The position numbers were made by a program, and so were the translations under genes. The notes beneath the pieces were generated by a model. The model was given only the letters and a program-made list of their open reading frames with translations, had not been told where the DNA came from and searched no databases. Shown one piece after another: positions 56,938-64,000 of a stretch of 64,000 nucleotides of DNA. Each line of letters opens with the position of its first letter. The stretch's first letter is position 1. Source of the DNA: Mesorhizobium sp. (GTDB taxonomy: Bacteria > Pseudomonadota > Alphaproteobacteria > Rhizobiales > Rhizobiaceae); assembly GCA_004020365.1 (NCBI GenBank), contig SAQR01000010.1, forward strand, positions 50,671-114,670, in the 5' to 3' direction.

Positions 56938-57442
56938 TGGTGGGAACCTTTGTCGACCGCGTGCTTGGGTTCGCCGGCGTTAATGCCGTCGCGGGCCCTC
57001 TTAAAATCGCGGTCTGAAAAGCAGGGCTTGCCTGGTTCAGTTCATCGCGCCGCGTGGTGAAGCCTTTCAGGGCGGTCAGCACGGTTTCGGCATCGGGCGT
57101 GTTGTCGAGTTCGACCTCGCGGAAAACGCGGGAATTGTTGCGTAGCGCCAGGTACTGGTCGCCCGAACTCTTGTGGTCAGCCGACTTCTCACCGGGTTTC
57201 AGGAACGTCATCAGCGACGTGAGGACGGCAACGCAAAGCGCCATAGAACCCGCGGCGACAGGATAGTCCTTGAAAAAAGCAGCGCCCGCTGCGGTGCTGA
57301 GGATCACCGAGGGAATGCCGAAGACATAGTTCCACACCGCCCAGCGCGCTGAAGCGTTGAAGTGCGCTTTGCCGGAATGAATACAATCTTCTTCCATGCG
57401 GAGAAGTTCATCTCTCACGCGTTCCCGCGTCACGTCGGGCAT
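56924..57442 (-). CDS. SLATT domain 2-TM effector of CBASS
   Basis: This 172-aa protein has an N-terminal helix (RERVRDELLRMEEDCIHSGKAHFNAS), two membrane segments (about 36-58 and 61-81) and a soluble helical tail with SGDQYLALRNNSRVF. That is the SLATT build (SMODS and SLOG-associating two-TM effector). These are thought to open pores in the inner membrane when a cyclic nucleotide is made, killing the infected cell. AAAGGAG precedes ATG 57442; a longer frame to 57472 is unsupported. It is the first gene of the pair with the CD-NTase. Confidence 0.86.
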   Translation of the reverse strand: MPDVTRERVRDELLRMEEDCIHSGKAHFNASARWAVWNYVFGIPSVILSTAAGAAFFKDYPVAAGSMALCVAVLTSLMTFLKPGEKSADHKSSGDQYLALRNNSRVFREVELDNTPDAETVLTALKGFTTRRDELNQASPAFQTAILRGPATALTPANPSTRSTKVPTNDSQ

Positions 57443-57620
57443 GATGTCTCCTTTGGAGGAGAGAACTAGCACGCCTCACCTGGCCAAGCTGCGGAATTTC
57501 AATTTATCCCCTTCTTTCAGCGGGTTAGTCTGGGACGGAACGTCGAAGCAACAGCTGCGGCTTGGTTGGGGGAATACTGCTGCCGGAGGTGCTTGGCGCG
57601 CCGTAGTGCCGACGTCGCTG

Positions 57621-58751
57621 CTAGCAGCCGTCGGACACGGGGCTCGATGCGGCCAAGGCCATTTTTGCTTCAAGGCGGGAGGCCTTTTCCGGGGTGTCAA
57701 TATACTGAGAAAGATCCGGTTTCGGCCCGAAGATATCCCGCCAGACGATCTGGATTTCATTGTTGTGTCGGCGGACCTCGGTGCTGATCGTCGGTACGAG
57801 ACGCGCATGGGCACAAATCAGCGCATCGCTCGACCGGTCCTGGCCGACCGTCATCCGGTACGCGAATTGAGCGATTGTTCGATTGAACCGGCGAACTTTG
57901 TGCTTATCCGTGACGTCGCGGTGCCGTGTCAGGACGCCAAACGGCTGACGCTTGCTTGAACCGCGCACCAGCATGCGGGCGGTCAGGGGAAAGATCAGCT
58001 CGATGTCACCGGAGTGATCATAGGGGGTGCGTGCGAGCAGCGGTTCGCGCGGGTCATATGTACACACCGGATTGTCGGAAGTCAGGAATGGGATGTCGGT
58101 CTTGTTGTGGAGAACCTCGAAGCCAAGCCGAAAGCAGAGATCGCCGAACGTCTTGAATTCGTCCTCCATCGCGAGCAGTGTTTCATGCGGATTGACGCCG
58201 ACCGGCACGGTGTCGAACTGACCGGCGTAGCGTTCCAATTCTGGCGGCAGTTTGCCGATTTCCTCGAGCACCTTGCATTCGCTTCGCAGCTTAGCCTCCA
58301 GCATAAGCGCGATGCGATCTCGGGTCGCCGGAACGCGCGTCCGCATGATCGTTTGCATGCCTTGGACATTGAAGGATAAAGCCGGTGAAAGACGACGAGC
58401 CTGAAGCGCACGGACGGTCTCCGGCCAAACGGTCTCGATCGGATTCCAGAGGTCTTCGAATCTGTGGTTTTCTTGACCGCCACCGGGGAGTTTCTGAGAG
58501 TAATAGTAGTTCTCGTACCCAGTTGCCCTCGGCTGCTTCGGCAGCGGTGCCTCTGGCGCCTCGGCCCGATAGACTTGGACACGGCCGCGGTCATCGGCGA
58601 AGCCTTCCATATAGGTGACCGAGATGAAGTGGTGTTTTCGGTTCTTCCGTCCCGCCCCGCTGCGGACCGGATTGAAGATGCTAAATGGCCTCACATCGCC
58701 ATCGATGGGGACGTCTCCCCATTTGCCAAAAAACAAGGGTGACTGCTCCAT
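57621..58751 (-). CDS. DUF4238 domain-containing protein
   Basis: This 376-aa protein shows the DUF4238 start: RKHHFISVTYMEGFADDRGRVQVY, then YYYSQ..ENHRFEDLWNPIE, and a later FLTSDNPVCTYDP strand and LIFPLTARMLVRG. DUF4238 proteins are scattered in defence and mobile regions; their activity is unknown. The start may instead be GTG 58778. It begins 64 bases after the TIR gene stop, so the two probably share a transcript, and 178 bases lie between its stop and the SLATT start. Confidence 0.82.
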   Translation of the reverse strand: MEQSPLFFGKWGDVPIDGDVRPFSIFNPVRSGAGRKNRKHHFISVTYMEGFADDRGRVQVYRAEAPEAPLPKQPRATGYENYYYSQKLPGGGQENHRFEDLWNPIETVWPETVRALQARRLSPALSFNVQGMQTIMRTRVPATRDRIALMLEAKLRSECKVLEEIGKLPPELERYAGQFDTVPVGVNPHETLLAMEDEFKTFGDLCFRLGFEVLHNKTDIPFLTSDNPVCTYDPREPLLARTPYDHSGDIELIFPLTARMLVRGSSKRQPFGVLTRHRDVTDKHKVRRFNRTIAQFAYRMTVGQDRSSDALICAHARLVPTISTEVRRHNNEIQIVWRDIFGPKPDLSQYIDTPEKASRLEAKMALAASSPVSDGC

Positions 58752-58815
58752 GGTCCTGTGGTCGGGCTCCCCGGTCACTGCACCTTGTCGGGCATGACCC
58801 TGCGGATTGGGATCC

Positions 58816-60018
58816 TCAGCTTCGGCTCTTCACGAAGCGCCGCGTGGCGTCCGTTTTCACCACCCTGATCGAATTGTACTGGCTGGCGAGTACCTTGTAG
58901 TCGACGATCAGCTTGCGGGCCATCAGATAGGCCAGAGCGGGGTTTATGCGCCTCGGCTCCCAGCCGTACCGCTCGGCGACCTGGCCTGTATCGTGGGGCA
59001 TCGACGGGTCGTTGATCAGGTCGGCAGCGATACGCAGCGCGTCATCTTCGGGCGACCAATCCATGAAATATTTGTCGAATGTGGCAAACAGGTCCTCCTT
59101 GGGCAAGACGCGGCCGAAGCTGACGGAAACCAGATCGCGCAGCTCGTGCAGAGCGTCCTCGATGTCCTCCTCTGACGCTTCAATGGTGGCCGCCAGCTCA
59201 TCTACCCCTTTCTGAGGGTGCGAGAACATTGCATCCGACGTCTCCTCAACAAAGATCTTGGCAATTGCCGTTGCGACCTTGGAGTAACCCGTCGCCGGCT
59301 GCACAGCCGCAATGGGCGCTGCGCCGAGCTGCGGCTTACGCGTCACGCCATGGATGTCGTTCACCAGATTGCGCACGCCTTCGTCTAGGCGCGCGGCATC
59401 AAGTTCTGGCGAGAGCATGCCCGACAGAAGCGGCGGCAATTCCCGTGCCGCGACACCGTAGCGAAGGGCTATGAAGCGCGCCTGCCCAGAGATGCGGCGG
59501 ACCAGGCCGGCATCCATCTCCTGCTGGACCCACGGCTTCTGCATGGCGCTCGGAGTCAGCAGCACGATGAAATGCGTGCAGTTGCCCAGTCCCTCGTCGA
59601 TTTTGCGGCGCAAGGAATCTCCGGAACGGATCTCCCATTCCGCCCACCAGGTATCGATTCCATCCGCCATCAGGGCGCGCGCGACCGTCTCTGCTAGCTC
59701 GCGATCGTCGAACGAGTAGCTGAGAAAGGCTTTCGGGGAGCCCTGTTGCAGGGGCAGGAACACAGTCGACGCCTGCTCATTGTCGCTCATCTTGTCCTTC
59801 ACCAGCGCGAGAAGCTGCGGCGAGCCCTCAATACTGAGCCGCAAATCGTCAAGGGCTTCTCCAAGGACCAGGACAGTGGGAAATTCGCCTGTATCAGGAT
59901 GGCGAATGGCACTGAACCTCTCCCACAGCTGTTCCTTGATGCTCTCGACAGCCGCAGCTTCAAAATCCTTTGCAAAATCCCCCGAATCAAACGGCCGGCC
60001 ATTGTATCGCATGCCCAT
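58816..60018 (-). CDS. TIR-domain protein, probable defence NADase
   Basis: This 400-aa protein has three parts. Residues 1-90 are an unassigned helical domain. Residues 95-190 are a TIR domain: KAFLSYSFDD, the GIDTWWAEWEIRSGDSL segment, IVLLTPSAM and WVQQEMDAGL. E167 in the last segment sits where NAD-cleaving TIRs have their catalytic Glu. Residues 245-400 are a helical, winged-helix-like region (EEDIEDALHELRDLVSV; TGQVAERYGWEPRRINPAL). NAD depletion on infection is the likely role; the sensor is unclear. DUF4238 follows in the same direction. Confidence 0.82.
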   Translation of the reverse strand: MGMRYNGRPFDSGDFAKDFEAAAVESIKEQLWERFSAIRHPDTGEFPTVLVLGEALDDLRLSIEGSPQLLALVKDKMSDNEQASTVFLPLQQGSPKAFLSYSFDDRELAETVARALMADGIDTWWAEWEIRSGDSLRRKIDEGLGNCTHFIVLLTPSAMQKPWVQQEMDAGLVRRISGQARFIALRYGVAARELPPLLSGMLSPELDAARLDEGVRNLVNDIHGVTRKPQLGAAPIAAVQPATGYSKVATAIAKIFVEETSDAMFSHPQKGVDELAATIEASEEDIEDALHELRDLVSVSFGRVLPKEDLFATFDKYFMDWSPEDDALRIAADLINDPSMPHDTGQVAERYGWEPRRINPALAYLMARKLIVDYKVLASQYNSIRVVKTDATRRFVKSRS

Positions 60019-60163
60019 ATTGAGTCCTCGTGTTGGTCCCTTGATATGAACATACGCAGAACAAATATCAAAGGGAGGCCAATTGAAAAACCACGGTAGA
60101 TTATGGGTCCGGTGCCGGAAATCTTTCGAATTTCCGGAGCCGAGGGATCCATATCGAGGACAA

Positions 60164-60270
60164 TGGCGTGACGGCAGGACTTGAACCTGCGACCTCCTCG
60201 CCCCTAGATAGCGGTGTCACGCACCACCCCGGTCGAAAGCGAGGCGCTCTATCCTCTGAGCTACGCCACG
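60164..60270 (-). tRNA. tRNA-like element with about 32 extra bases
   Basis: On the minus strand a 7-bp acceptor (cgtggcg with cgtcacg), a D-arm gctc / gagc and a T-arm gcagg-ttcaagt-cctgc are all present. Between D- and T-arms lie cctcg, ctttcga and about 32 extra bases before cgagg. If the extra piece were removed the anticodon loop would read UUC (Glu-like). Left in, it forms its own hairpin ggtggtg / caccgct. The element is 107 nt, too long for a normal tRNA. It may be a pseudo-tRNA, an integration scar or an unusual RNA. It sits six bases after the HTH gene and 145 bases before the TIR gene. Confidence 0.55.
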
Positions 60271-60276
60271 ATCTGC

Positions 60277-60759
60277 CTATGCATCGTTGTCCACGACCAG
60301 CTGCGGCTTCTTACGCTTCAACCGGTTCGATCTCTCCTCGGCCGCCTTCTTGATCTCGGCGGCCTTTTCCAAGGCAAACGGCCTGGCGGCCTCGATCAGG
60401 CCATCGAAATGATAGCGGTTCGTCATGCTGCCATTGGGCGTGTTGCGCCGTTCCTCCCGGCCAAGAAGTTTAAGGGCCTCGAGCGCGGCAATGCGTTTCT
60501 GAATGGTGCGGGGCGTCACCCCGATTGCCTTGGCGATCGTCTCGACCGAGGGGTGGGGCAGGTTGTCGGGCAGCCACCAGTACTGGACCAAGTGGATGAT
60601 GATGTTCATGTCGAGCGCATCGAGGCCGAGAGCCTGCTGCTTCTCGATGATGATGTTGGGGAAAGCGCTCCAGCCGGTGGCCATGAGTGCCTTGGTCCAC
60701 TTCTTCTCGTTGGTGCGTAGCTTGTCGACGTCTGCTTTGGCGGTTTCTGGCTGGGCCAT
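60277..60759 (-). CDS. helix-turn-helix protein
   Basis: This 160-aa protein has a central winged helix-turn-helix: LGLDALDMNIIIHLVQYWW, then PSVETIAKAIGVTPRTIQKRIAALEAL and GSMTNRYHFDGL. The C-terminal tail is highly basic. The pattern resembles replication-initiator or plasmid-type wHTH regulators. ATG 60759 with GGAG six bases upstream is preferred to a longer frame. As the first gene on its strand after a 348-bp gap, it may regulate the TIR-DUF4238-CBASS genes downstream. Confidence 0.75.
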   Translation of the reverse strand: MAQPETAKADVDKLRTNEKKWTKALMATGWSAFPNIIIEKQQALGLDALDMNIIIHLVQYWWLPDNLPHPSVETIAKAIGVTPRTIQKRIAALEALKLLGREERRNTPNGSMTNRYHFDGLIEAARPFALEKAAEIKKAAEERSNRLKRKKPQLVVDNDA

Positions 60760-61100
60760 ATGAGGCTCCCTGTGGTGAACTGCATCCAGATATGGTGGTT
60801 TCCCGTGATGACGCAAGGGCATTGGGGACGGTTCTGCATTCAGGGGGAGGGTGTTTCACGGTTCGTCCGGCCTACGTCTCTTGATTCAGGGGCCGGGGAC
60901 CCGCGCTACACCCGAAGAAGATGACTTGATAATATGAAGTGTCGATCAGATGAACCGTGCTATATGCAAGCGATAAGATAGGTCCCCCTGACCCAAGGTT
61001 CACCCGGGGTATTGACAATCGGGGTGTCGACACCCATAGTTCCGTCGTGAGCATCGCTCCGGGGTTGGCGCCAGGCGCCAGCCGAACTTTTCAAAACGAA
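60760..61100. other. intergenic region upstream of the HTH gene
   Basis: No gene is seen in these 341 bp. The stretch is less GC-rich in its middle (around 60920-60985, with ttgataatatg). It may hold the promoter of the HTH-to-CBASS gene string. A GC palindrome ggcgccaggcgcc lies near 61068. Confidence 0.5.
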
Positions 61101-61117
61101 GGCCCGGCTAGTCCGGG
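61101..61117. terminator. hairpin overlapping the DUF3800 stop
   Basis: A stem cccgg / ccggg (about 61103-61107 with 61113-61117) spans the DUF3800 stop codon. On the plus strand it is followed by tctttgtttttt; on the minus strand by ccttcgtttt. It is placed to end the DUF2130-DUF3800 transcript and might work in both directions. Confidence 0.55.
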
Positions 61118-61986
61118 TCTTTGTTTTTTATCCTGTCAAAGCAGCTGTATTTGATGCCACGGGACGCCAGCTCCTCGGGCGGCAGGTGCGCGTCGATGAG
61201 ACGCTTGTGACCCATCAGGGCCCTATAGGGCCGGTAGGACGGGTCATATCCGCCCTTGGCCATCGGATAGAGGTAGAGATCGGCGATCTGCAGCATCGGT
61301 GTGGCTTTGGTCCTGCCGCGGGGCTCACCGCGCACGATGTCCTTGAACTCTTCTGCGGTCAACGACCCGTAGCCGGCCGAGTTGGCGCCGTCGAACGGCA
61401 TGCCCTGCGTCTTCAGGATGCGCGTATAGGCCACCAGATCACGGTCCTCCGCCTTGCCGGCACGTTCGAAGAACACGCGCAGCTTGCAGTCCTGGCTGCG
61501 GGCGTATTTAGCGGCGCGCTCGATCAGGATGCAGTAGGCGGTCTTGCACATGAACCAAAGTTGATCCTGATACCGGTCGCGGTAGCGGGCCACATAGCCC
61601 GGGCGGTCGATGACTGCGGCAATCCCAATGACGGGCAGGGAGAGCAGCATCCGTTCCAGGTCACCCAGGAACTCGTAGGCAGCCTCAGGCTTCTTCAGCC
61701 AGCCGAAGTCGCCGCGCCCGCCCCTGATCGCCCAGGAGTGTAGGGGGTACGTTATGCCGTGTTGCTGGCAAAAGGCCTTGTGGCGACTGTAGAGCTCATC
61801 GACATCTTTCTCGTTGATGAGGATCCCGCCGAGGGCGAAATAATCCATCTCGTCGCGGCGCTTCTCTTTTGGCTCTCGGTCCGGCTCTCGGCTGCCGCTG
61901 TCATCGAGGTAGAGGTGGATTTCGCGGTCTGTCACGGGCAGGCTTTCATTGCCCGCACAGCTTGGCTCAAAAACCGGAAGCTGCAT
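61108..61986 (-). CDS. DUF3800 domain-containing protein
   Basis: This 292-aa protein has the DUF3800 signature: HLYLDDSGSRE near the start (D28, D29), YFALGGILIN, and the late MLQIADLYLYPMAKGGYD. The acidic residues and fold suggest an RNase-H-like nuclease, and such genes are frequent in defence and mobile regions. Experimental function is not settled. It follows the DUF2130 gene by 141 bases on the same strand. Confidence 0.82.
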   Translation of the reverse strand: MQLPVFEPSCAGNESLPVTDREIHLYLDDSGSREPDREPKEKRRDEMDYFALGGILINEKDVDELYSRHKAFCQQHGITYPLHSWAIRGGRGDFGWLKKPEAAYEFLGDLERMLLSLPVIGIAAVIDRPGYVARYRDRYQDQLWFMCKTAYCILIERAAKYARSQDCKLRVFFERAGKAEDRDLVAYTRILKTQGMPFDGANSAGYGSLTAEEFKDIVRGEPRGRTKATPMLQIADLYLYPMAKGGYDPSYRPYRALMGHKRLIDAHLPPEELASRGIKYSCFDRIKNKDPD

Positions 61987-62127
61987 AGCAATCTGATGAC
62001 CCGGCCGGGCGAGGGGGTTCAGCGCGGCGGCTTCTTGGCGTTGCGTTCCGCCTTTGACGGATCATCCGTAACAAAGGGCAGCTTGCCCTCGTTCCCAAAC
62101 CCGATATCCAGTTTAGATTCGCCTTTC

Positions 62128-63423
62128 TCAATCGGGGACGGACGCGGATGTTTCTATGGCCAACACATCCAAGCCCGCGATCTCCTGCATCACCTTGCCG
62201 GCGATGCCCTGCAGATCGCCGTACATTCCGACGGTCGACTCGATGACACCCTGGATCTGAGCCTCCCGCTTGGCCCACAGGCGGATTGTGGCTTTCCGTT
62301 CCCTGGCAAGGTCGTCCTGCATATCGGAGAATTTCTCGACGATCGCTTCGACCCGGTGGCGAAACCTAGGGCCAGTCAGATAGCCGTAGACCTGCTCCAT
62401 CTTGGTGGCCTGGCCGTCCTGGGCGAGGCGGGAGTTGGCGAGCTCGATGAGGGACTGCCGGAGCATGATCGCGATCGGAATCGCGCATTTGGGATGGGCG
62501 ATGTAGACGCCATCCACCAGATCGAACGTTTCGACCCCCGCAGGCAGCGCCTCGGAGATCATCAACGCAATGTCAGCCTTGGCCGCACGCTGGTCCGCCC
62601 GGAGCTTTCCGAGCCAGCCCGGGCTCCAGTTCCTAGTGCGTTTTGATTCCCACAGGATCGCTCCGCAGGGCTGGCCGGCCGGTCCCACCACGCGCTGCAG
62701 CACGTCACCACCGAACTCACCTTTGGCGACGGGTTCGATGATGTCCATCGGGAAGCGGCTAGCGATCAGCGACTCCAACTCGAGCTCAAGGACCTCGCCC
62801 TGAAGCTGCTGAGATCCTTGCTCGGCGCGGCGCTTCAGCTCCTCGATCTGGCGCTGCATGCCGGCGATCTGTTCCTCTTTCTCGGCCACCTTCATCTTGA
62901 GGCCGTCTTCGGCTTCGGTCCTGGCCTTGACGCGGACGGCGTCCAACCCTTCCTGGATTCTCTTTTCGATGGTCAGCGCCATTTCCCGCTTTTCATCGTC
63001 GAGGGCCCGCTGCTGCTTCATAAATTCGGCCTGTTGCAGCTGCGCCGCGGCGAGCTTCTCGTCCCGCGCCATCAGCGTCGCCTCCAACTCGCCCAGCTTC
63101 CTGTCCTTGTCTTCAAGGTCGGTCGAGACCAGCAGCTTCGCCTTACGGGCCTCTTCGGCTGCTATCCCGGCACGCTCAAGCTTGAGTTTTTCAGAGACCT
63201 GGCCGTCGATGTCCTCCCGGGCGGCGTCGATCGCGTCCTGTTTGCGCTGAAGCTCCTCTTCCCGCGCCGCCATGACGGCATTGCTCTGCGCAAGGCGCCG
63301 TTCGTATTCCTCGCGCGTGGCCGCAATCAGCGGTGCCGCGAGCGACTCGTTGAGCTTAATGTCCGTCTTGCAGCTCGGGCAGCTGATTGTCGGCTCATTG
63401 AGAGTCCTGGGCTGCACAGTCAT
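62128..63423 (-). CDS. DUF2130 protein, predicted coiled-coil nuclease
   Basis: This 431-aa protein has an N-terminal zinc-ribbon-like pair (ISCPSCKTDI), a long charged coiled coil (about 40-215) and a C-terminal PD-(D/E)xK-like core with GAILWESKRTRNW (E and K of the catalytic motif) and ADIALMISEALP. DUF2130 proteins are RmuC-like in layout and predicted to cut DNA. ATG 63423 (MTVQPRTL) is preferred to an 18-residue longer frame. It is the first gene of the leftward island string and divergent from the gene at 63683. Confidence 0.82.
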   Translation of the reverse strand: MTVQPRTLNEPTISCPSCKTDIKLNESLAAPLIAATREEYERRLAQSNAVMAAREEELQRKQDAIDAAREDIDGQVSEKLKLERAGIAAEEARKAKLLVSTDLEDKDRKLGELEATLMARDEKLAAAQLQQAEFMKQQRALDDEKREMALTIEKRIQEGLDAVRVKARTEAEDGLKMKVAEKEEQIAGMQRQIEELKRRAEQGSQQLQGEVLELELESLIASRFPMDIIEPVAKGEFGGDVLQRVVGPAGQPCGAILWESKRTRNWSPGWLGKLRADQRAAKADIALMISEALPAGVETFDLVDGVYIAHPKCAIPIAIMLRQSLIELANSRLAQDGQATKMEQVYGYLTGPRFRHRVEAIVEKFSDMQDDLARERKATIRLWAKREAQIQGVIESTVGMYGDLQGIAGKVMQEIAGLDVLAIETSASVPD

Positions 63424-63682
63424 CGGACACTCCGTCGGGAACAAAAGATGTTGCAATGTATACAGGAACGCGGCCACCTCGAAAAGAACAAAAAAGGAAC
63501 ATACCAGTTCCCCCGCATAGGTGTTCGTGCTGGCGGCCCAAGCGGATGAAGCCGGGCAAAGCTATCTTCAAAATAGGGTGTTCGTCGTCTTCCGTTGCGC
63601 TTGGAGTGCTAAGGGCCCTAAGGACATGTTCAAAATGCGTGCGTATGGCGAGGGCCATGACGGCTCAAGCTGGGAGGTGGTG

Positions 63683-64000
63683 ATGAAGCAAGCTCGAGGC
63701 TTTGGCCAGAAGAAGGACGACCAATATACGTCATTTACCGAACTGGAAGCCCACGAGAAACGGGGTATCGACTACGATTTCTCGGCTCTGGATCGGGGTT
63801 CCGCCGTAGCGATCGTCGCACCGCATGGCGGCTGGATTGAGTACGGCACGTCTCAGCTGGCCACCGCCGCTGCGGGAGATGATTTCTCACTCTATCTGTT
63901 TGAAGGGCTCAAGCCCAAACGACCGCACCGCGAGCTGCACATCGGGTCCGAATATTTTGACGAAAAACAATTCGTCCAGCTGGTCACCAAGGCCCAGATC
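63683..64000 (+). CDS. poly-gamma-glutamate hydrolase family protein (partial, runs off the window)
   Basis: From ATG 63683, with GGGAGG upstream, 106 codons are open to the window edge. The protein matches the zinc-dependent poly-gamma-glutamate hydrolase family: DQYTSFTELEAHEKRGIDY, then VAIVAPHGGWIEYGTS (H48 and E53 as metal ligands), FSLYLFEGLKP and ELHIGSEYFDE. In phages this enzyme degrades host capsule; bacterial copies are often near prophage or defence genes. The C-terminal end is not in the window. Confidence 0.85.
   Translation, partial: MKQARGFGQKKDDQYTSFTELEAHEKRGIDYDFSALDRGSAVAIVAPHGGWIEYGTSQLATAAAGDDFSLYLFEGLKPKRPHRELHIGSEYFDEKQFVQLVTKAQI

Noticed and set aside
1-64000. CRISPR array
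   Set aside because: Tandem arrays at 1-56 and 3138-3212 have no spacers, and no regularly spaced repeats of 24-40 bp or cas genes were seen.
1-64000. insertion sequence or intact integrase
   Set aside because: No transposase or tyrosine/serine recombinase motif was recognised in any frame, even in the accessory region.

Overview
The window looks like chromosomal DNA of a rhizobial alphaproteobacterium, most likely Mesorhizobium or a close relative. The evidence is high GC, a GcrA cell-cycle regulator with clustered GANTC sites, a SAM-II riboswitch in front of metZ, the gbpR/chvE-gguA-gguB-gguC sugar locus, the two-directional rhizobial rhamnose locus, and several palindromic intergenic repeats of rhizobial type. 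The assignment rests on gene content and order; no database was searched.

From 1 to 31.6 kb the window is ordinary core genome. It holds gcrA; argD-argF-hslO (arginine synthesis and a redox chaperone); apaG; a GT21 glycosyltransferase; metZ with its riboswitch and terminator; a double-domain dCTP deaminase; an amino-acid binding protein; and the ChvE/Ggu monosaccharide transporter with its divergent regulator GbpR. Then come an L,D-transpeptidase, tRNA-Gly(CCC), an acyltransferase-3/SGNH protein, a histone-deacetylase-like enzyme, pyrD with a DUF952 gene, a LuxR-type response regulator convergent with a symporter-histidine kinase hybrid, mscL, an aminotransferase and hemA.

From 31.8 to 49.4 kb lie galE, a D-amino-acid dehydrogenase paired with an unusual racemase fused to a degenerate arginase domain, and the whole rhamnose locus. 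On the minus strand this runs rhaR-rhaS-rhaT-rhaP-rhaQ-rhaU-rhaK, and on the plus strand rhaD-rhaI. Rhamnose enters through RhaSTPQ, is interconverted between anomers by RhaU, isomerised by RhaI, phosphorylated by RhaK, and cleaved and oxidised by the fusion protein RhaD, probably under the repressor RhaR. A periplasmic gamma-glutamyltransferase follows.

From 49.4 kb the sequence becomes patchy: long gene-poor stretches, a 23-bp tRNA 3'-end fragment that looks like an old attachment site, kup, and a decayed DUF1403-scpB pair with two frameshifts.

From 56.1 kb to the right edge the content is a probable defence island. On the minus strand, in transcription order, are a DUF2130 predicted nuclease, a DUF3800 protein, a helix-turn-helix protein, a tRNA-like element with about 32 extra bases, a TIR-domain protein, a DUF4238 protein, a SLATT two-TM protein and a SMODS/CD-NTase. 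The last two form a compact CBASS-type anti-phage module. TIR-DUF4238 next to it may be a second, less characterised defence pair. A poly-gamma-glutamate-hydrolase-like gene starts divergently at 63683 and runs off the end.
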